Source: Litoreibacter albidus
Lineage (GTDB): Bacteria > Pseudomonadota > Alphaproteobacteria > Rhodobacterales > Rhodobacteraceae
Length of the DNA stretch: 64,000 bases
Assembly: GCF_900107015.1 (NCBI RefSeq)
Contig: NZ_FNOI01000005.1
Location: 124,001 to 188,000 of the forward strand
Reading direction: 5' to 3'
Position numbers and translations under genes: made by a program. Below the pieces are notes generated by a model. It saw only the letters and a program-made list of their open reading frames with translations. It had not been told where the DNA came from and did no database searches. Below, one piece after another: positions 43,974-53,793 of the stretch (position 1 is the stretch's first letter; each line of letters opens with the position of its first letter).

Positions 43974-44666
43974 TCAGATATTAACGCTTTGAACAGGAGT
44001 TTGGTCCGCGCGCAGGTCAGCCAGAAGTGTCTCCCCCGCAACGGCTGTGGTGCCGACTGACACGGCGGGCAGGATCCCCTCCGGCAGATACACATCCAGA
44101 CGGCTGCCGAACCGGATCAGGCCGAAGCGTTCGCCGGTTTGCAGCGCATCACCAATTTTGACAAAGCACACGATGCGGCGCGCCACCAAGCCCGCGATTT
44201 GCACGACGCCGATGCGGTGGCCCTCCGCGCCCTCAATCGCTAGGCCGTTGCGCTCGTTATGCTCGCTCGCTTTGTCCAGCGACGCATTCACAAACTTGCC
44301 CTTATGGTACGCGATCTGTGTGACCTTGCCGTCCATTGGCGACCGGTTCACGTGGCAGTTGAACACGTTCATGAACACCGAAACACGGTACACGGGGGTA
44401 TCGCCCAGACCCAGCTCAGGGGGCGGGGCCACCTCAGAGATCAAAGACACAACGCCGTCCGCCGGAGACATCACCAACCCCGCGCGTTGCGGCACCGTGC
44501 GCACCGGATCGCGGAAAAAGTAGTAGCACCATACGGTAGCCCCCAATCCCAACCAGAAAAGCGGCTCCCAAACGAGAGCGAGCAGCACGGCGATGATGGC
44601 GAATATCGTTACAAATTTGCGGCCTTCGGGGTGCATTGGCACCGCCACAATCTTGAGCATGTTCAT
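43974..44666 (-). CDS. psd: Phosphatidylserine decarboxylase (short form)
   Basis: A 230-residue inner-membrane enzyme of the archaeal/alphaproteobacterial short Psd type. Two hydrophobic stretches lie at the N-terminus (about 18-45). The self-cleavage and pyruvoyl-forming site is the GS in [12 protein letters not shown] near residue 190. FNVHVNRSP-like [12 protein letters not shown] is conserved. It makes phosphatidylethanolamine from phosphatidylserine. pssA follows it upstream on the same strand (68-base gap). Confidence 0.95.
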   Translation of the reverse strand: MNMLKIVAVPMHPEGRKFVTIFAIIAVLLALVWEPLFWLGLGATVWCYYFFRDPVRTVPQRAGLVMSPADGVVSLISEVAPPPELGLGDTPVYRVSVFMNVFNCHVNRSPMDGKVTQIAYHKGKFVNASLDKASEHNERNGLAIEGAEGHRIGVVQIAGLVARRIVCFVKIGDALQTGERFGLIRFGSRLDVYLPEGILPAVSVGTTAVAGETLLADLRADQTPVQSVNI

Positions 44667-44734
44667 TTCTAAATCCTGTCCTTTGCGGGGCTGGCACGGT
44701 CAGTGACAGTAAAGCAGGCGCAGGGCAAGTGCGC

Positions 44735-45523
44735 CTAAGGGTTAGCGGTCCGCGATTTACGCTCACGCATATAGGACACGGGCAGCGACCCCAGATACAT
44801 CAAGTTTGCGAAAATGAAGGTGTGCCACGGGTAAACCATTAGGCAAATCACCAAAATGGCGGAGCCAATCGCGATCATTGGCAGCAGGTTCCTGTTCACC
44901 GAGGCGTGCTTGATGGAGAACGTGGGGACTGTACTCACAGCCAAAAGCGCGATGGCGATCACATAGATTGCAATAACATGAGAGTGTTCCCCGAGGTCAC
45001 GCCAGCCGACAAGGCTGATGAACACCGGCATCAACGCCAAGGACGCCAAGGCGGGGGCCGGAACCCCCACGAAGTAGTCTTTTTGACCCACAACAGGCGG
45101 CAACGACAGCCCCACGTTAAAGCGCGCCAGACGCAAAGCGCAGCAAATCGCCAGAACGAGACAGCTTAACCAGCCTAGGTTCTGGTAGTCTGACGCATGG
45201 TAGAACGCGTTATAGATCAGCAATCCCGGCGCGATGCCGAAGTTGAAGAAATCCGCGAGCGTATCCAACTCCGCGCCGAACGGGCTGGCGGTATCCAGAT
45301 AGCGGGCGATTTTGCCGTCAGCAGCGTCAAGAAATACCGCCAGCATGATCAAATACAGCGCTGCCGAAATATTACCCTCGATGCTCATGCGCAGCGACGT
45401 CAGGCCCGCACAGATTGCGAACACCGTCACAAGGCTTGGCACGATGTGGCGTATCTTGATGCGCCGTTCCGTCGTGACCGGTGCTAGGGAGGCTTTGTTT
45501 TTCTTGTCTTGCTTAACGCTCAT
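44735..45523 (-). CDS. pssA: CDP-diacylglycerol--serine O-phosphatidyltransferase
   Basis: A 262-residue membrane enzyme of the CDP-alcohol phosphatidyltransferase family. The signature DG-x2-AR-x8-G-x3-D-x3-D is intact, starting DGKIARYLDTASPFG, and several membrane helices follow. It forms phosphatidylserine from CDP-diacylglycerol and serine. With psd it completes phosphatidylethanolamine synthesis. Confidence 0.95.
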   Translation of the reverse strand: MSVKQDKKNKASLAPVTTERRIKIRHIVPSLVTVFAICAGLTSLRMSIEGNISAALYLIMLAVFLDAADGKIARYLDTASPFGAELDTLADFFNFGIAPGLLIYNAFYHASDYQNLGWLSCLVLAICCALRLARFNVGLSLPPVVGQKDYFVGVPAPALASLALMPVFISLVGWRDLGEHSHVIAIYVIAIALLAVSTVPTFSIKHASVNRNLLPMIAIGSAILVICLMVYPWHTFIFANLMYLGSLPVSYMRERKSRTANP

Positions 45524-45661
45524 GTCTTCTACGGTCTCAACCTAGGAGGTTCAAAATCCATGCGAGTTCTACTTGTAGCATGGCAACGGGTTGCAGGTCA
45601 TTAGCATTGCACTCGCTCCGCGCCTAGCGCTGAGTGACCGCAAACTAACACAGCCGCAAAA

Positions 45662-45690
45662 CCAAAAACACCGGCGCGCTGGCCGGTGTT
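45662..45690 (-). terminator. Rho-independent terminator of the hisD-like gene
   Basis: On the minus strand AACACCGGC and GCCGGTGTT form a perfect 9-bp stem with a short loop, followed by TTTGGTTTTG. Confidence 0.8.
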
Positions 45691-45714
45691 GTACAATTCG
45701 TGCTGAAAGAGTGC

Positions 45715-47022
45715 CTAGTCAACGCGCTCCTGATGCGCGACCTCAAAGCCCCAGTCGTCGGTTTTACCAAACTTCTGAAGCCGCCAGTCACACGCCCGCG
45801 CGTGGGCGTCCATTCCCTCTGTCCGCGACAACCGCGAGGCGACGCTCGACATCATCGGATCGGCGTCTGTCCTGATTTCCTGCCACGTCAGAACCTTCAG
45901 GAACTTCATCACGTTCAGCCCGCCTGTGTAGCGGGCGGCTTGCCGTGTCGGCAAAATGTGGTTGGTGCCAGAGCATTTGTCGCCATGCGTCACGGTGGAG
46001 CCTTCACCAAGGAACAGCGAGCCATAGTTGCGCAGTCGCGTTTTCCACCACTCCAAGTCTTCCGCCTGCACCTGCAAGTGTTCGCACGCATATCTGTCCG
46101 ACACTTCCGCCATCTGCTCACGGTCGTCGCATATCACGATTTCGCCGTGGTTCGCCCACGCCTCTGCCGCGACTTCGCCCGTGGGCCAGTCCTTGGCGAT
46201 CTGCGGCAGGATACGGTGTACCGTCTCGGCCAGCTCTGCCGAGGTTGTGAACAGCCACACCGGAGACGTCGTGCCATGCTCCGCTTGCGATAACAGATCA
46301 ATCGCCACCGTCATGGGGTCTGCTGTGTCATCTGTAATGACCGCGCTTTCGGTGGGGCCCGCGAACAAATCGATGCCAACACCGCCGAACAACTGAAGCT
46401 TCGCCTCTGCCACGAACGCATTCCCAGGTCCGACCAGAATATCTGCGGGCTTGGCCCCGAACAGCCCCATTGCCATAGAAGCCACCGCCTGTACGCCGCC
46501 CATCTCCAAGATCAGGTCAGCGCCCGCCAAATCCATCGCATAGGCGACGGCGGGGTCGATCGCGTCGCCCCGCGGTGGCGATGCGGCCACGACAAACGGC
46601 ACACCTGCGGCGCGGGCCGTCGCCACGCTCATCAACGCGGAGGCCACATGCGCATACCGTCCACCCGGCACATAGCAGCCCGCGCAGTCCACAGGCACAC
46701 AACGCTGGCCAAGGGTCACACCCGGCTCTGTGTCGATCTGAAAGTCGGTCAGGCTGGCGCGCTGCGCTTTCGCGAAACGCATGATCTGGGTGTGAGCGAA
46801 CTGGATGTCCTGCTTGGCTTGCTCGGACACCTGCGCGATCAGCTTGGCTTTCTTCTCATCCGATAGGGCGAAGTCCTGCGTCCACCCGTCAAGGTCTTTG
46901 GCGTAGCCACGCACGGCGCTTTCACCGTTCTCGCGGATGTTCGCCAGCATGTCTTCAACAATGGCACGTGTTTTGCGGTCAGCGTCCAGCTTGTCCACTT
47001 GCGGGGATTTGAGATGTTGCAT
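45715..47022 (-). CDS. hisD: Histidinol dehydrogenase family protein, probably HpsN-type sulfopropanediol dehydrogenase
   Basis: A 435-residue HisD-fold NAD dehydrogenase. Zinc and catalytic residues of the family are kept: SQAEHG, CEHLQ, GDKCSGTNHILPT and EGMDAHAR. However, motifs differ from biosynthetic HisD: VPGGRYAHVASALMSV for VPGGxAxYPSSVLMN, and GDKCSGTNH for GDYxxGPNH. These are shared with HpsN-like paralogues that oxidise 2,3-dihydroxypropane-1-sulfonate to sulfolactate in Roseobacters. No his genes flank it, while organosulfonate genes lie 2 kb away. The symbol is given at family level only. Confidence 0.8.
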   Translation of the reverse strand: MQHLKSPQVDKLDADRKTRAIVEDMLANIRENGESAVRGYAKDLDGWTQDFALSDEKKAKLIAQVSEQAKQDIQFAHTQIMRFAKAQRASLTDFQIDTEPGVTLGQRCVPVDCAGCYVPGGRYAHVASALMSVATARAAGVPFVVAASPPRGDAIDPAVAYAMDLAGADLILEMGGVQAVASMAMGLFGAKPADILVGPGNAFVAEAKLQLFGGVGIDLFAGPTESAVITDDTADPMTVAIDLLSQAEHGTTSPVWLFTTSAELAETVHRILPQIAKDWPTGEVAAEAWANHGEIVICDDREQMAEVSDRYACEHLQVQAEDLEWWKTRLRNYGSLFLGEGSTVTHGDKCSGTNHILPTRQAARYTGGLNVMKFLKVLTWQEIRTDADPMMSSVASRLSRTEGMDAHARACDWRLQKFGKTDDWGFEVAHQERVD

Positions 47023-47139
47023 CGGTGCGGCCTCGCTCTTGTGATCGTTAGATCAAGGCATGTTGCAGCGCCGCACGTCGCGCAAACAATAATCGGAGAA
47101 TCTGCGCAACTTTCAAGAAACCCGAAGGCAAGGTTTCAT

Positions 47140-47691
47140 CTAGCCCGTCCCCTCAGCGTCGGGAGCATCAACGGCCAGCACTTTCAGGCGGGCCAAGGGT
47201 ATCAACGGAACCGGCTGCGGCGCAGCCAGCCGCGCCATCCCCGTGGCGGTTTTAGACACCATAACCGTATGCGCATCCGGTCGGCTGACCTGCGACGCAA
47301 AGCCGTAAACCTGCTCTATACGCAGCAGCAGCGGCCACAAAAGCTGCGGCCACGCCAGCCCGTGCAGGACAACCCGCGTGGCCCCGTCTACAAATGCCGC
47401 ACTAAGCTGCGGGGCCGCCATCACGATGCTCGCCCCGTCGATGACTTTATGCTCCAGCGTACCTTCAACGCGCACCGGCAAATGTGGGCCTTCCAGCGCC
47501 GCCACAGCCATCGCAAAAAGTGACGGGTCACTCATCAACAGCGCCGCCATACCCGCAAAATCCGCTGCGATGTCCAACGGCAACTTCACACCTAGGCCTG
47601 CGCGCAGCAGTAAGTCTTGGATGTCCTGAACCGAACGGGCTTCAGCCACGTACTCGGGACCATCCGCCAAAAACTCGTCGATCCAGCTCAT
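47140..47691 (-). CDS. Hypothetical protein
   Basis: A 183-residue cytoplasmic protein that starts MSWIDEFLADGPEYVAEARS. The middle is rich in hydrophobic strands and helices (MAALLMSDPSLFAMAVAALEG; VVLHGLAWPQLLWPLLLRIEQV). I do not recognise the family. It ends 51 bases before the aldehyde dehydrogenase stop codon region on the same strand and may follow it in a transcript. The reading frame is clear from codon pattern. Confidence 0.65.
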   Translation of the reverse strand: MSWIDEFLADGPEYVAEARSVQDIQDLLLRAGLGVKLPLDIAADFAGMAALLMSDPSLFAMAVAALEGPHLPVRVEGTLEHKVIDGASIVMAAPQLSAAFVDGATRVVLHGLAWPQLLWPLLLRIEQVYGFASQVSRPDAHTVMVSKTATGMARLAAPQPVPLIPLARLKVLAVDAPDAEGTG

Positions 47692-47742
47692 GACGCGTCA
47701 GCACAGGGCGGCAGCGCCGCCCCATGTTGGTTTTCCAGCAGC

Positions 47743-49185
47743 TTAAAAATCCACCGCCGTGTATTTGACGTCCATATAGTCGGCCAGCCCTTGGCTGCCG
47801 CCCTCCTTGCCAAGCCCGCTTTCCTTCACGCCACCAAACGGCGCTTCCACGGTGGTGATCAAGCCGGAGTTCACGCCGATCATCCCGTATTGCAGCTTCG
47901 CGTTGAGCTTGAAAATCCGGCCCACATCGCGCGTGTAAGCATAGGACGCCAATCCGAAATCGGTGTCATTGGCCCACGCAATCGCGTCGTCTTCATCCTC
48001 AAAGCGAAAGACCGGCGCGAGTGGCCCGAAAATCTCTTCCTTGGCGAATTTCATGTCTTGCGTGGCCTCGGTCACAACCGTGGGTTCAAAGAAGCTATGC
48101 CCCTTCCCGTGGCGGCTGCCACCGGTCACAACCTTGCCGCCTTTTGCGGTGGCGTCGGCCACGAATTCTTCCACCTTGGCGACTGCGTCCATGTCGATCA
48201 GCGGACCCTGCTCCACGCCGTCCTCGCGGCCGTCACCGACCTTCAGGTTCTCAACAGCGACCTTCAGCTTTTCCACGAACTCATCGTAGACGCCGGATTG
48301 CACATAAATACGGTTCGCGCAGACACAAGTTTGGCCAGAGTTGCGGAACTTCGACACCATCGCGCCCTTCACGGCGGCGTCCACATCCGCGTCGTCGAAC
48401 ACCAAGAACGGCGCGTTGCCGCCCAACTCCATCGACACTTTCTTCACCGTATCGGCGGACTGGCGGATCAGCTCTTTGCCCACTTCGGTAGAGCCGGTGA
48501 ACGTCACCTTGCGCACGCGCGCATCGTCCATAATCGCGCCGCCGATCTTGCGCGCGGAGCCCGTCACCACGTTAACGGCGCCTTTAGGATATCCGACCTC
48601 TTCGGCCAAAGCCCCCCACGCCAAACCGCTGTAGGGCGTCGCGGTGGCGGGCTTCGCCACGACCGTACAACCAACAGCCAGCGCCGGTGCAATCTTGCGC
48701 GCCAGCATCGACGACGGGAAGTTCCAAGGTGTAATCATACCCACGACCCCCACCGGATGGTTGGTCACCAAGAACCGGCGACCGTTCGTCGGCGCGGGTA
48801 CAATCTCCCCCTTGGCGCGGCGCACTTCTTCCGCGAACCAGCGCACATACTGCGCGCCGATCCCGATCTCGCCCATAGCCTCCGCCATTGGCTTGCCCAT
48901 CTCCACGGTCAGCAATTCCGCCAGCGACTTCTGGTTGTCCATCAACGCGTCGTGCAGTTTCCAAAGCAGGCCGACCCGCTCCATCAGCGCCATGCCCGCC
49001 AACCCGTCAAACGCAGCCGACGCCGCATCAATCGCGCGGCGCGTCTCAACGTCGCCGCAGGCAGGAACCGTGCCAATCACTTCGCCCGTCGCGGGGTTGG
49101 TCACGTCGATAGTGTCGCCACTGTCCGCGCCGACCCATTCGCCGTTGATGAAGTTGGCTTCTTTCATGTATTTTGCGTAGCTCAT
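47743..49185 (-). CDS. gabD: NAD(P)-dependent succinate-semialdehyde dehydrogenase
   Basis: A 480-residue aldehyde dehydrogenase of class 5 type. The catalytic cysteine is in [15 protein letters not shown] and the general-base Glu in [19 protein letters not shown] is the cofactor loop. [10 protein letters not shown] is typical of succinate-semialdehyde dehydrogenase. The gene ends seven bases before the start of galM's stop region, and the nearby sugar-acid genes leave alpha-ketoglutarate semialdehyde as an alternative substrate. Confidence 0.88.
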   Translation of the reverse strand: MSYAKYMKEANFINGEWVGADSGDTIDVTNPATGEVIGTVPACGDVETRRAIDAASAAFDGLAGMALMERVGLLWKLHDALMDNQKSLAELLTVEMGKPMAEAMGEIGIGAQYVRWFAEEVRRAKGEIVPAPTNGRRFLVTNHPVGVVGMITPWNFPSSMLARKIAPALAVGCTVVAKPATATPYSGLAWGALAEEVGYPKGAVNVVTGSARKIGGAIMDDARVRKVTFTGSTEVGKELIRQSADTVKKVSMELGGNAPFLVFDDADVDAAVKGAMVSKFRNSGQTCVCANRIYVQSGVYDEFVEKLKVAVENLKVGDGREDGVEQGPLIDMDAVAKVEEFVADATAKGGKVVTGGSRHGKGHSFFEPTVVTEATQDMKFAKEEIFGPLAPVFRFEDEDDAIAWANDTDFGLASYAYTRDVGRIFKLNAKLQYGMIGVNSGLITTVEAPFGGVKESGLGKEGGSQGLADYMDVKYTAVDF

Positions 49186-49191
49186 ACCCTG

Positions 49192-50178
49192 TTATCCTTT
49201 AGAAATCGCGAATTGCGTATGTTGTATGTAGGTCTCGCCCGGGTGCAAAACAGCCGTGGGAAACCCTTCGTTGTTGATAGCGTCGGGCCAGACTTGCGGC
49301 TCCAGCGCCACGCCGGCATTCGCGCCGTAGCGCCGCCCGCCCAGCCCAACCGGCTCAACCGCCATTTTGAAGGCATCATAGACCTGAAGCCCCGCCTCGG
49401 TCGAGCGCATCTCCATCGACACCCCCGACATGAGCGACCGTAGCGACCCGATCCGCCGCAACGGTCGGCGCGCATCAGACAGGCACAGGTTGTGGTCAAT
49501 GAAAACGTCGTCATGGATCGGGCGTTCTGTGCGGAAATCATAGCGGGAGCCGGTGACGTCCCGCGCCTCCCCCGTTGGGATAAACCCCTCGTCCACCACG
49601 CTCATCCGGTCCGCGTCAACCTGCATTACATGCGCGGCAGTGGACGGCGCGCCGTCCAAGTTCCAGTAGCTGTGATGCGCAAAATTGCACAAAGTCGGCG
49701 CGTCCGTCGTGGCCTCGATCTTGATATCCAACACCCCGCCCGCAAGGCAGGCGTAGGTGCAACGCACGGTCATATTTCCGGGGTAGCCCATTTCGCCGTC
49801 CGCCAGATCAAGGCGCAGCGTGATCCGGTCCGGCTGCACGTCCGCCACCGTCCAATTGCGTTTTCCGGCCCCCAATGCGCCGCCGTGCAGGTGGTGGCGT
49901 CCCTCAAAGTTCCGGTCCAGTTGATAGGTCACGCCGTCCAGCTCGAAGCGTCCCTCGCCCGTTCGATTGGCGCTGCGCCCGACAATCGCGCCAAAGTAGG
50001 AGCTGTCCGTCAGGTAGGGCGCGAAGCTGTCGAACCCCAGCACCAGTGGCGGCGCGTGCCCGTCCAGCCGCAAGTCCTGCAATGTCGCCCCGAACGACAT
50101 CACATGCGCAACCAATCCGCCGCCTTCAATGCGGTGGCGCGATACCGCGCTCCCGTCCGGCATTTGTCCAAAACTCAA
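49192..50178 (-). CDS. galM: Aldose 1-epimerase (galactose mutarotase)
   Basis: A 328-residue beta-sandwich mutarotase. Catalytic His segments are visible (GRHHLHGG-type EGRHHLHGG and NFAHHSYWNLDG), with FIPTGEARDVTGSRYDFR near the middle and a C-terminal Glu in HPGETYIQHT. It interconverts alpha and beta sugars. It precedes the aldehyde dehydrogenase by six bases and is divergent from dgoK. Confidence 0.9.
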   Translation of the reverse strand: MSFGQMPDGSAVSRHRIEGGGLVAHVMSFGATLQDLRLDGHAPPLVLGFDSFAPYLTDSSYFGAIVGRSANRTGEGRFELDGVTYQLDRNFEGRHHLHGGALGAGKRNWTVADVQPDRITLRLDLADGEMGYPGNMTVRCTYACLAGGVLDIKIEATTDAPTLCNFAHHSYWNLDGAPSTAAHVMQVDADRMSVVDEGFIPTGEARDVTGSRYDFRTERPIHDDVFIDHNLCLSDARRPLRRIGSLRSLMSGVSMEMRSTEAGLQVYDAFKMAVEPVGLGGRRYGANAGVALEPQVWPDAINNEGFPTAVLHPGETYIQHTQFAISKG

Positions 50179-50333
50179 CAGATCGATCCTCTTTGCTTTG
50201 ACGCGCAGTCAGTGTTCCGACGCACCAAAGCCGACCCTGCGGCAAGCTGCAAGCAACGTTCCGGTATGTGACCCTGTTTTGATCCGCTCAGGGGGGGCTT
50301 GGCCCGCGCCATTTGTGTGCTACTAACCGATGC

Positions 50334-51245
50334 ATGTCAGAACAGCTTACATTTCCCGATTGGATTGCCGTCGACTGGGGCACCTCCAGCCTAAAGGTTT
50401 GGGCTATGGGCGCGGACGGCACCGTTTTGGCACAAAACCACTCGGGGCAAGGCACGGATGACACCGCGCCGGATGACTTCGAGGTCACGTTGCTGACCCA
50501 CATCGCCCCTTGGCTTGGCCGTGACCACACGCCTGTGATTGCTTGCGGCATGGTCGGGGCTGCGCACGGTTGGGCGCAGGTGCCCCACCGCGCGGTGCCC
50601 TGCGCGCCCCTGGGCACGCCACAAACGGTAACTTGCCGCGATGCCCGCATCTCCATGCACATTCTGCCCGGGTTAATGCAGGAACGCTCCGCCGATATTA
50701 TGCGCGGGGCAGAGACGCAGATCGCGGGTTTCCTCGCGCAGAATGCGGATTACGACGGCATCATTTGTCTGCCCGGAATTCACACGAAATGGGCGCACAT
50801 CAGCGCCGGTGAAATCGTGTCGTTCCAGACCTTCATGACCGGAGAACTCTTCGACCTGCTCAGCCGCGCCTCAATGTTGCGCCACTCCATCGGTGAGGGC
50901 GGCGGCATCGACCAGGAAGCCTTCACCGGCGCGATAGCAGACACCATCAGCCGCCCCGAAGCCGTGGCCACGCAGCTCTTCAAAATTCGCGCTGTGGATG
51001 TGTTGCACACCGCACAGACATCCGTATCCCGCGCGCGCCTGTCCGGCATCTTGCTGGGGTTGGAACTGGCCGCCGCACGACCCTATTGGCTAGGTCAGCC
51101 GGTCGCCCTGATGGGTCCGCCCGCCGTGACCGCCCTTTATGACAAAGCCCTGTCCGCCCAAGGCGTCGCCCCGACGCACCACGACATCGACACCGCGACC
51201 CTGCAAGGTCTCGGTCTCGCTTACAAAACCCTTTCCACGGGATAA
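50334..51245 (+). CDS. dgoK: 2-dehydro-3-deoxygalactonokinase
   Basis: A 303-residue sugar-acid kinase. The N-terminal AVDWGTSSLKVWAM is the phosphate loop of the DgoK family, and CLPGIHTKWAHI and FMTGELFDLLSRASML are conserved. It phosphorylates 2-keto-3-deoxygalactonate in the DeLey-Doudoroff galactose path. The usual dgoA partner is not in this window; a lactonase gene follows. Confidence 0.9.
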   Translation: MSEQLTFPDWIAVDWGTSSLKVWAMGADGTVLAQNHSGQGTDDTAPDDFEVTLLTHIAPWLGRDHTPVIACGMVGAAHGWAQVPHRAVPCAPLGTPQTVTCRDARISMHILPGLMQERSADIMRGAETQIAGFLAQNADYDGIICLPGIHTKWAHISAGEIVSFQTFMTGELFDLLSRASMLRHSIGEGGGIDQEAFTGAIADTISRPEAVATQLFKIRAVDVLHTAQTSVSRARLSGILLGLELAAARPYWLGQPVALMGPPAVTALYDKALSAQGVAPTHHDIDTATLQGLGLAYKTLSTG

Positions 51246-51289
51246 CACATGCGCGCGTCTCACCGCGCGCCAAGAAAAATGGTAACGTT

Positions 51290-52150
51290 ATGAGTGCAAC
51301 AATCCACGACGATCGCGCCTGTATTCTGGGCGAAGGGGCTTTCTGGCACCCGCTGTTGAACAAACTGTTTTGGGTCGACATCATTGGTCGCCGCATGTTG
51401 TGCGACGATGGCCGCGCGTGGCAGTTCAACGAACATGTCTCCGCGATCGGCTGGGTCAGTGAAACGGTGTTGCTCATCGCGACAGAGACCGCGTTGATCA
51501 CGTTCGATCTCACGACGGAGGCCCGACAAACCGTGTGCCCGCTGGAAGCCGACAATCCCGCCACCCGCTCCAACGACGGGCGCGCGGACCCATACGGCGG
51601 TTTCTGGATCGGCACGATGGGTAAGAACACGGAGCCGGACGCGGGCGCTATCTACCGCTACTACAAAGGGGAGCTGCGTCGCCTGTTCGCGCCCATCACC
51701 ATCTCCAATGCCATCTGCTTCACTCCCGACGGGGCCTACGCCTATTTCACCGACACCTATTACGCCCGTGTGATGAAGGTCGCGCTTGATCCTGACGGTT
51801 GGCCCTGCGCCCCGCCCTCGCGGATTCTGGACCTCAGCAAAGAAGGCTTCAACCCAGACGGGGCAATCACGACCGCCGATGGCGAACTGCTGATTGCGCA
51901 GTGGGGGGCGTCGAACGTTGCTCACTACGGCCCCTTCGGCAACCTGCGCGGCACCTTCGATTTGCCAACGGCGCATATCACCTGCCCCGCCCTTGGCGGC
52001 CCCAAGCTATCAACACTATTTGTGACAACGGCGCAGCAAGGCCTCTCACCGGAAGCCCGCGCGGCCCAGCCGGACGCCGGAAAAACCTTTGCCATTGAGA
52101 CGCCTCTGCGCGGTACGCCTGCGCCGCAAGTCCTTCTGCCCGACAGCTAA
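51290..52150 (+). CDS. SMP-30/gluconolactonase (regucalcin-like) family lactonase
   Basis: A 286-residue six-bladed propeller lactonase. Metal ligands are in LGEGAFWHP (Glu), RSNDGRADPYGGFWIGTM (Asn) and NPDGAITT-type FNPDGAIT (Asp). Such enzymes open sugar lactones; beside galM and dgoK a galactonolactonase role is likely. A terminator and a tRNA follow. Confidence 0.88.
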   Translation: MSATIHDDRACILGEGAFWHPLLNKLFWVDIIGRRMLCDDGRAWQFNEHVSAIGWVSETVLLIATETALITFDLTTEARQTVCPLEADNPATRSNDGRADPYGGFWIGTMGKNTEPDAGAIYRYYKGELRRLFAPITISNAICFTPDGAYAYFTDTYYARVMKVALDPDGWPCAPPSRILDLSKEGFNPDGAITTADGELLIAQWGASNVAHYGPFGNLRGTFDLPTAHITCPALGGPKLSTLFVTTAQQGLSPEARAAQPDAGKTFAIETPLRGTPAPQVLLPDS

Positions 52151-52157
52151 ATGCGCA

Positions 52158-52198
52158 ACAAAAAACCCGCGGAAGCTTTGAAGCGACCGCGGGTTTAT

Positions 52199-52199
<1 letters not shown>
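52158..52199. terminator. Bidirectional terminator after the lactonase gene
   Basis: AAACCCGCGG and CCGCGGGTTT form a perfect 10-bp stem with T-rich sequence on both sides. It lies between the lactonase gene and the convergent tRNA. Confidence 0.8.
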
Positions 52200-52275
<76 letters not shown>

Positions 52276-52386
52276 AATGGGCGGGGGATATGAAAACACG
52301 GCGTCGGGGTCAAGCGCGAATATTGGGTTTAGCGCTTGCCATTGCGTCCTTTGCGAGAGAACTTCGCGCAAAATACGGAGGATCTC

Positions 52387-53793
52387 ATGACACTGCTGAC
52401 CAAATTGCGCGAAATCGTGGGTGATTCCCATGTGCTTACGGATGCCGACACCGGCAAATACGACCACGACTGGACTGGAAAATATAAAGCCACGCCAATC
52501 GCCGTCATCCGTCCCGCCTCCACGCAAGAGGTCAGCGACGTCGTCAAAGCCTGCGCCGCGTCCAAAACCGCTATTGTGCCCGTGTCCGGCAACACCTCCC
52601 TCGCGGGCGGCACCTACGCCAAAGACGCCGTCATGATCTCAATGGAGCGCTTGAACGATATCCGTGAAATCCGCCCTGACGCCCGTATCGCCATCGTTGG
52701 TGCGGGGGCGGTTCTGTCGTCGATTCATGACGCCGCCGACGCGCATGATCTGGTATTTCCACTGACCTTCGGGGCCAAAGGCTCCGCGATGATCGGCGGC
52801 GCGCTCAGCACCAACGCGGGTGGCTCTAACGTGGTGCGCTATGGCTCCACCCGTGGCCTTTGCCTTGGCCTAGAGGTCGTGTTGCCCGACGGGCAAATCA
52901 TGAACCTGATGAGTGAGCTGCACAAAGACAACTCCGGCTATGATCTGAAAAACCTGATGATCGGGGCCGAAGGCACCCTTGGCCTGATCACTTCCGCCGT
53001 GGTGAAGCTGTTCCCGAAGCCCCGCGCCTATGCGACGGCCATGGTCGCGGTCCCCGCCCTGACGGACGCGCTGACGCTGCTCAACGACCTGCAAGCCGCC
53101 ACTGGCGGGCTGGTCGAGGCGTTTGAATACATGGATGCGCTCTACATCACGGACTACCTGACGATGTATCCCAAAGCCCGCACGCCCTTCGCCGACGCCC
53201 ATGACATCAACATCATGGTCGAGATTGGCGCCACCGCGCCCAGCCTGACGGATGTGCAACCCGACGGGACCGTACCGCTCATATCGCTGCTTGAAGAAAC
53301 GCTTGCCCCGATGATGGAAGACGGGCGCATTCTGGATGCCATTGTCGCCCAAAACGAGACCCAGCGTCGCGAGATGTGGGAGCGCCGCGAGGCCGCTGGC
53401 GAGGTCATGCTTTTGCGCAAACCGATGATCAACAACGACATCTGCCTGCCCGTCGATAAGGTCGCCACCTTCTTTGAACGCATCGACCTGCGCTTGGCGG
53501 ACCTCGACCCGAAGGCGCTCTATTCTTCTGTCAGCCACCTTGGCGACGGCAACATTCACTTCTTGGTGTTCCCCACCAAAGATGATGCCGGTCTTGTCGA
53601 TCTCCTGACCGAGGCCGTGGAGGAAGTCGTTCTGTCTCTCGGCGGCAGCTTCTCTGCAGAGCACGGGATCGGGCTGACCAAGAAGCCGTCCATGGCGCGG
53701 CGCAAAGACAAGGTGGCCCTTGGTGTGATGCGGGCGGTGAAGGCCGCAATCGACCCCGATAACATCATGAACCCGGGCAAGGTTTTGCCCTAG
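52387..53793 (+). CDS. FAD-binding oxidase, GlcD/D-lactate dehydrogenase-like
   Basis: A 468-residue flavoprotein with an N-terminal PCMH FAD-binding domain (PVSGNTSLAGG; ALSTNAGGSNVVRYG; GAEGTLGLIT) and a C-terminal FAD-oxidase domain (HLGDGNIHFLVF; AEHGIGLTKK). It oxidises a D-2-hydroxy acid such as D-lactate, glycolate or 2-hydroxyglutarate. No glcE/glcF are adjacent. ATG 52387 has GGAGG upstream. The stop shares CTAG with the convergent HAD gene. Confidence 0.88.
   Translation: MTLLTKLREIVGDSHVLTDADTGKYDHDWTGKYKATPIAVIRPASTQEVSDVVKACAASKTAIVPVSGNTSLAGGTYAKDAVMISMERLNDIREIRPDARIAIVGAGAVLSSIHDAADAHDLVFPLTFGAKGSAMIGGALSTNAGGSNVVRYGSTRGLCLGLEVVLPDGQIMNLMSELHKDNSGYDLKNLMIGAEGTLGLITSAVVKLFPKPRAYATAMVAVPALTDALTLLNDLQAATGGLVEAFEYMDALYITDYLTMYPKARTPFADAHDINIMVEIGATAPSLTDVQPDGTVPLISLLEETLAPMMEDGRILDAIVAQNETQRREMWERREAAGEVMLLRKPMINNDICLPVDKVATFFERIDLRLADLDPKALYSSVSHLGDGNIHFLVFPTKDDAGLVDLLTEAVEEVVLSLGGSFSAEHGIGLTKKPSMARRKDKVALGVMRAVKAAIDPDNIMNPGKVLP

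Noticed and set aside
45560-45604. 14-codon plus-strand ORF with a perfect AGGAGG upstream
   Set aside because: Nothing follows it on the same strand that it could lead, and the spacing of ten bases is long; it is probably chance.
47617-49443. Long plus-strand ORF (608 codons) opposite the aldehyde dehydrogenase and galM end
   Set aside because: It is antisense to two well-supported genes and its product is Arg/His-rich without motifs.
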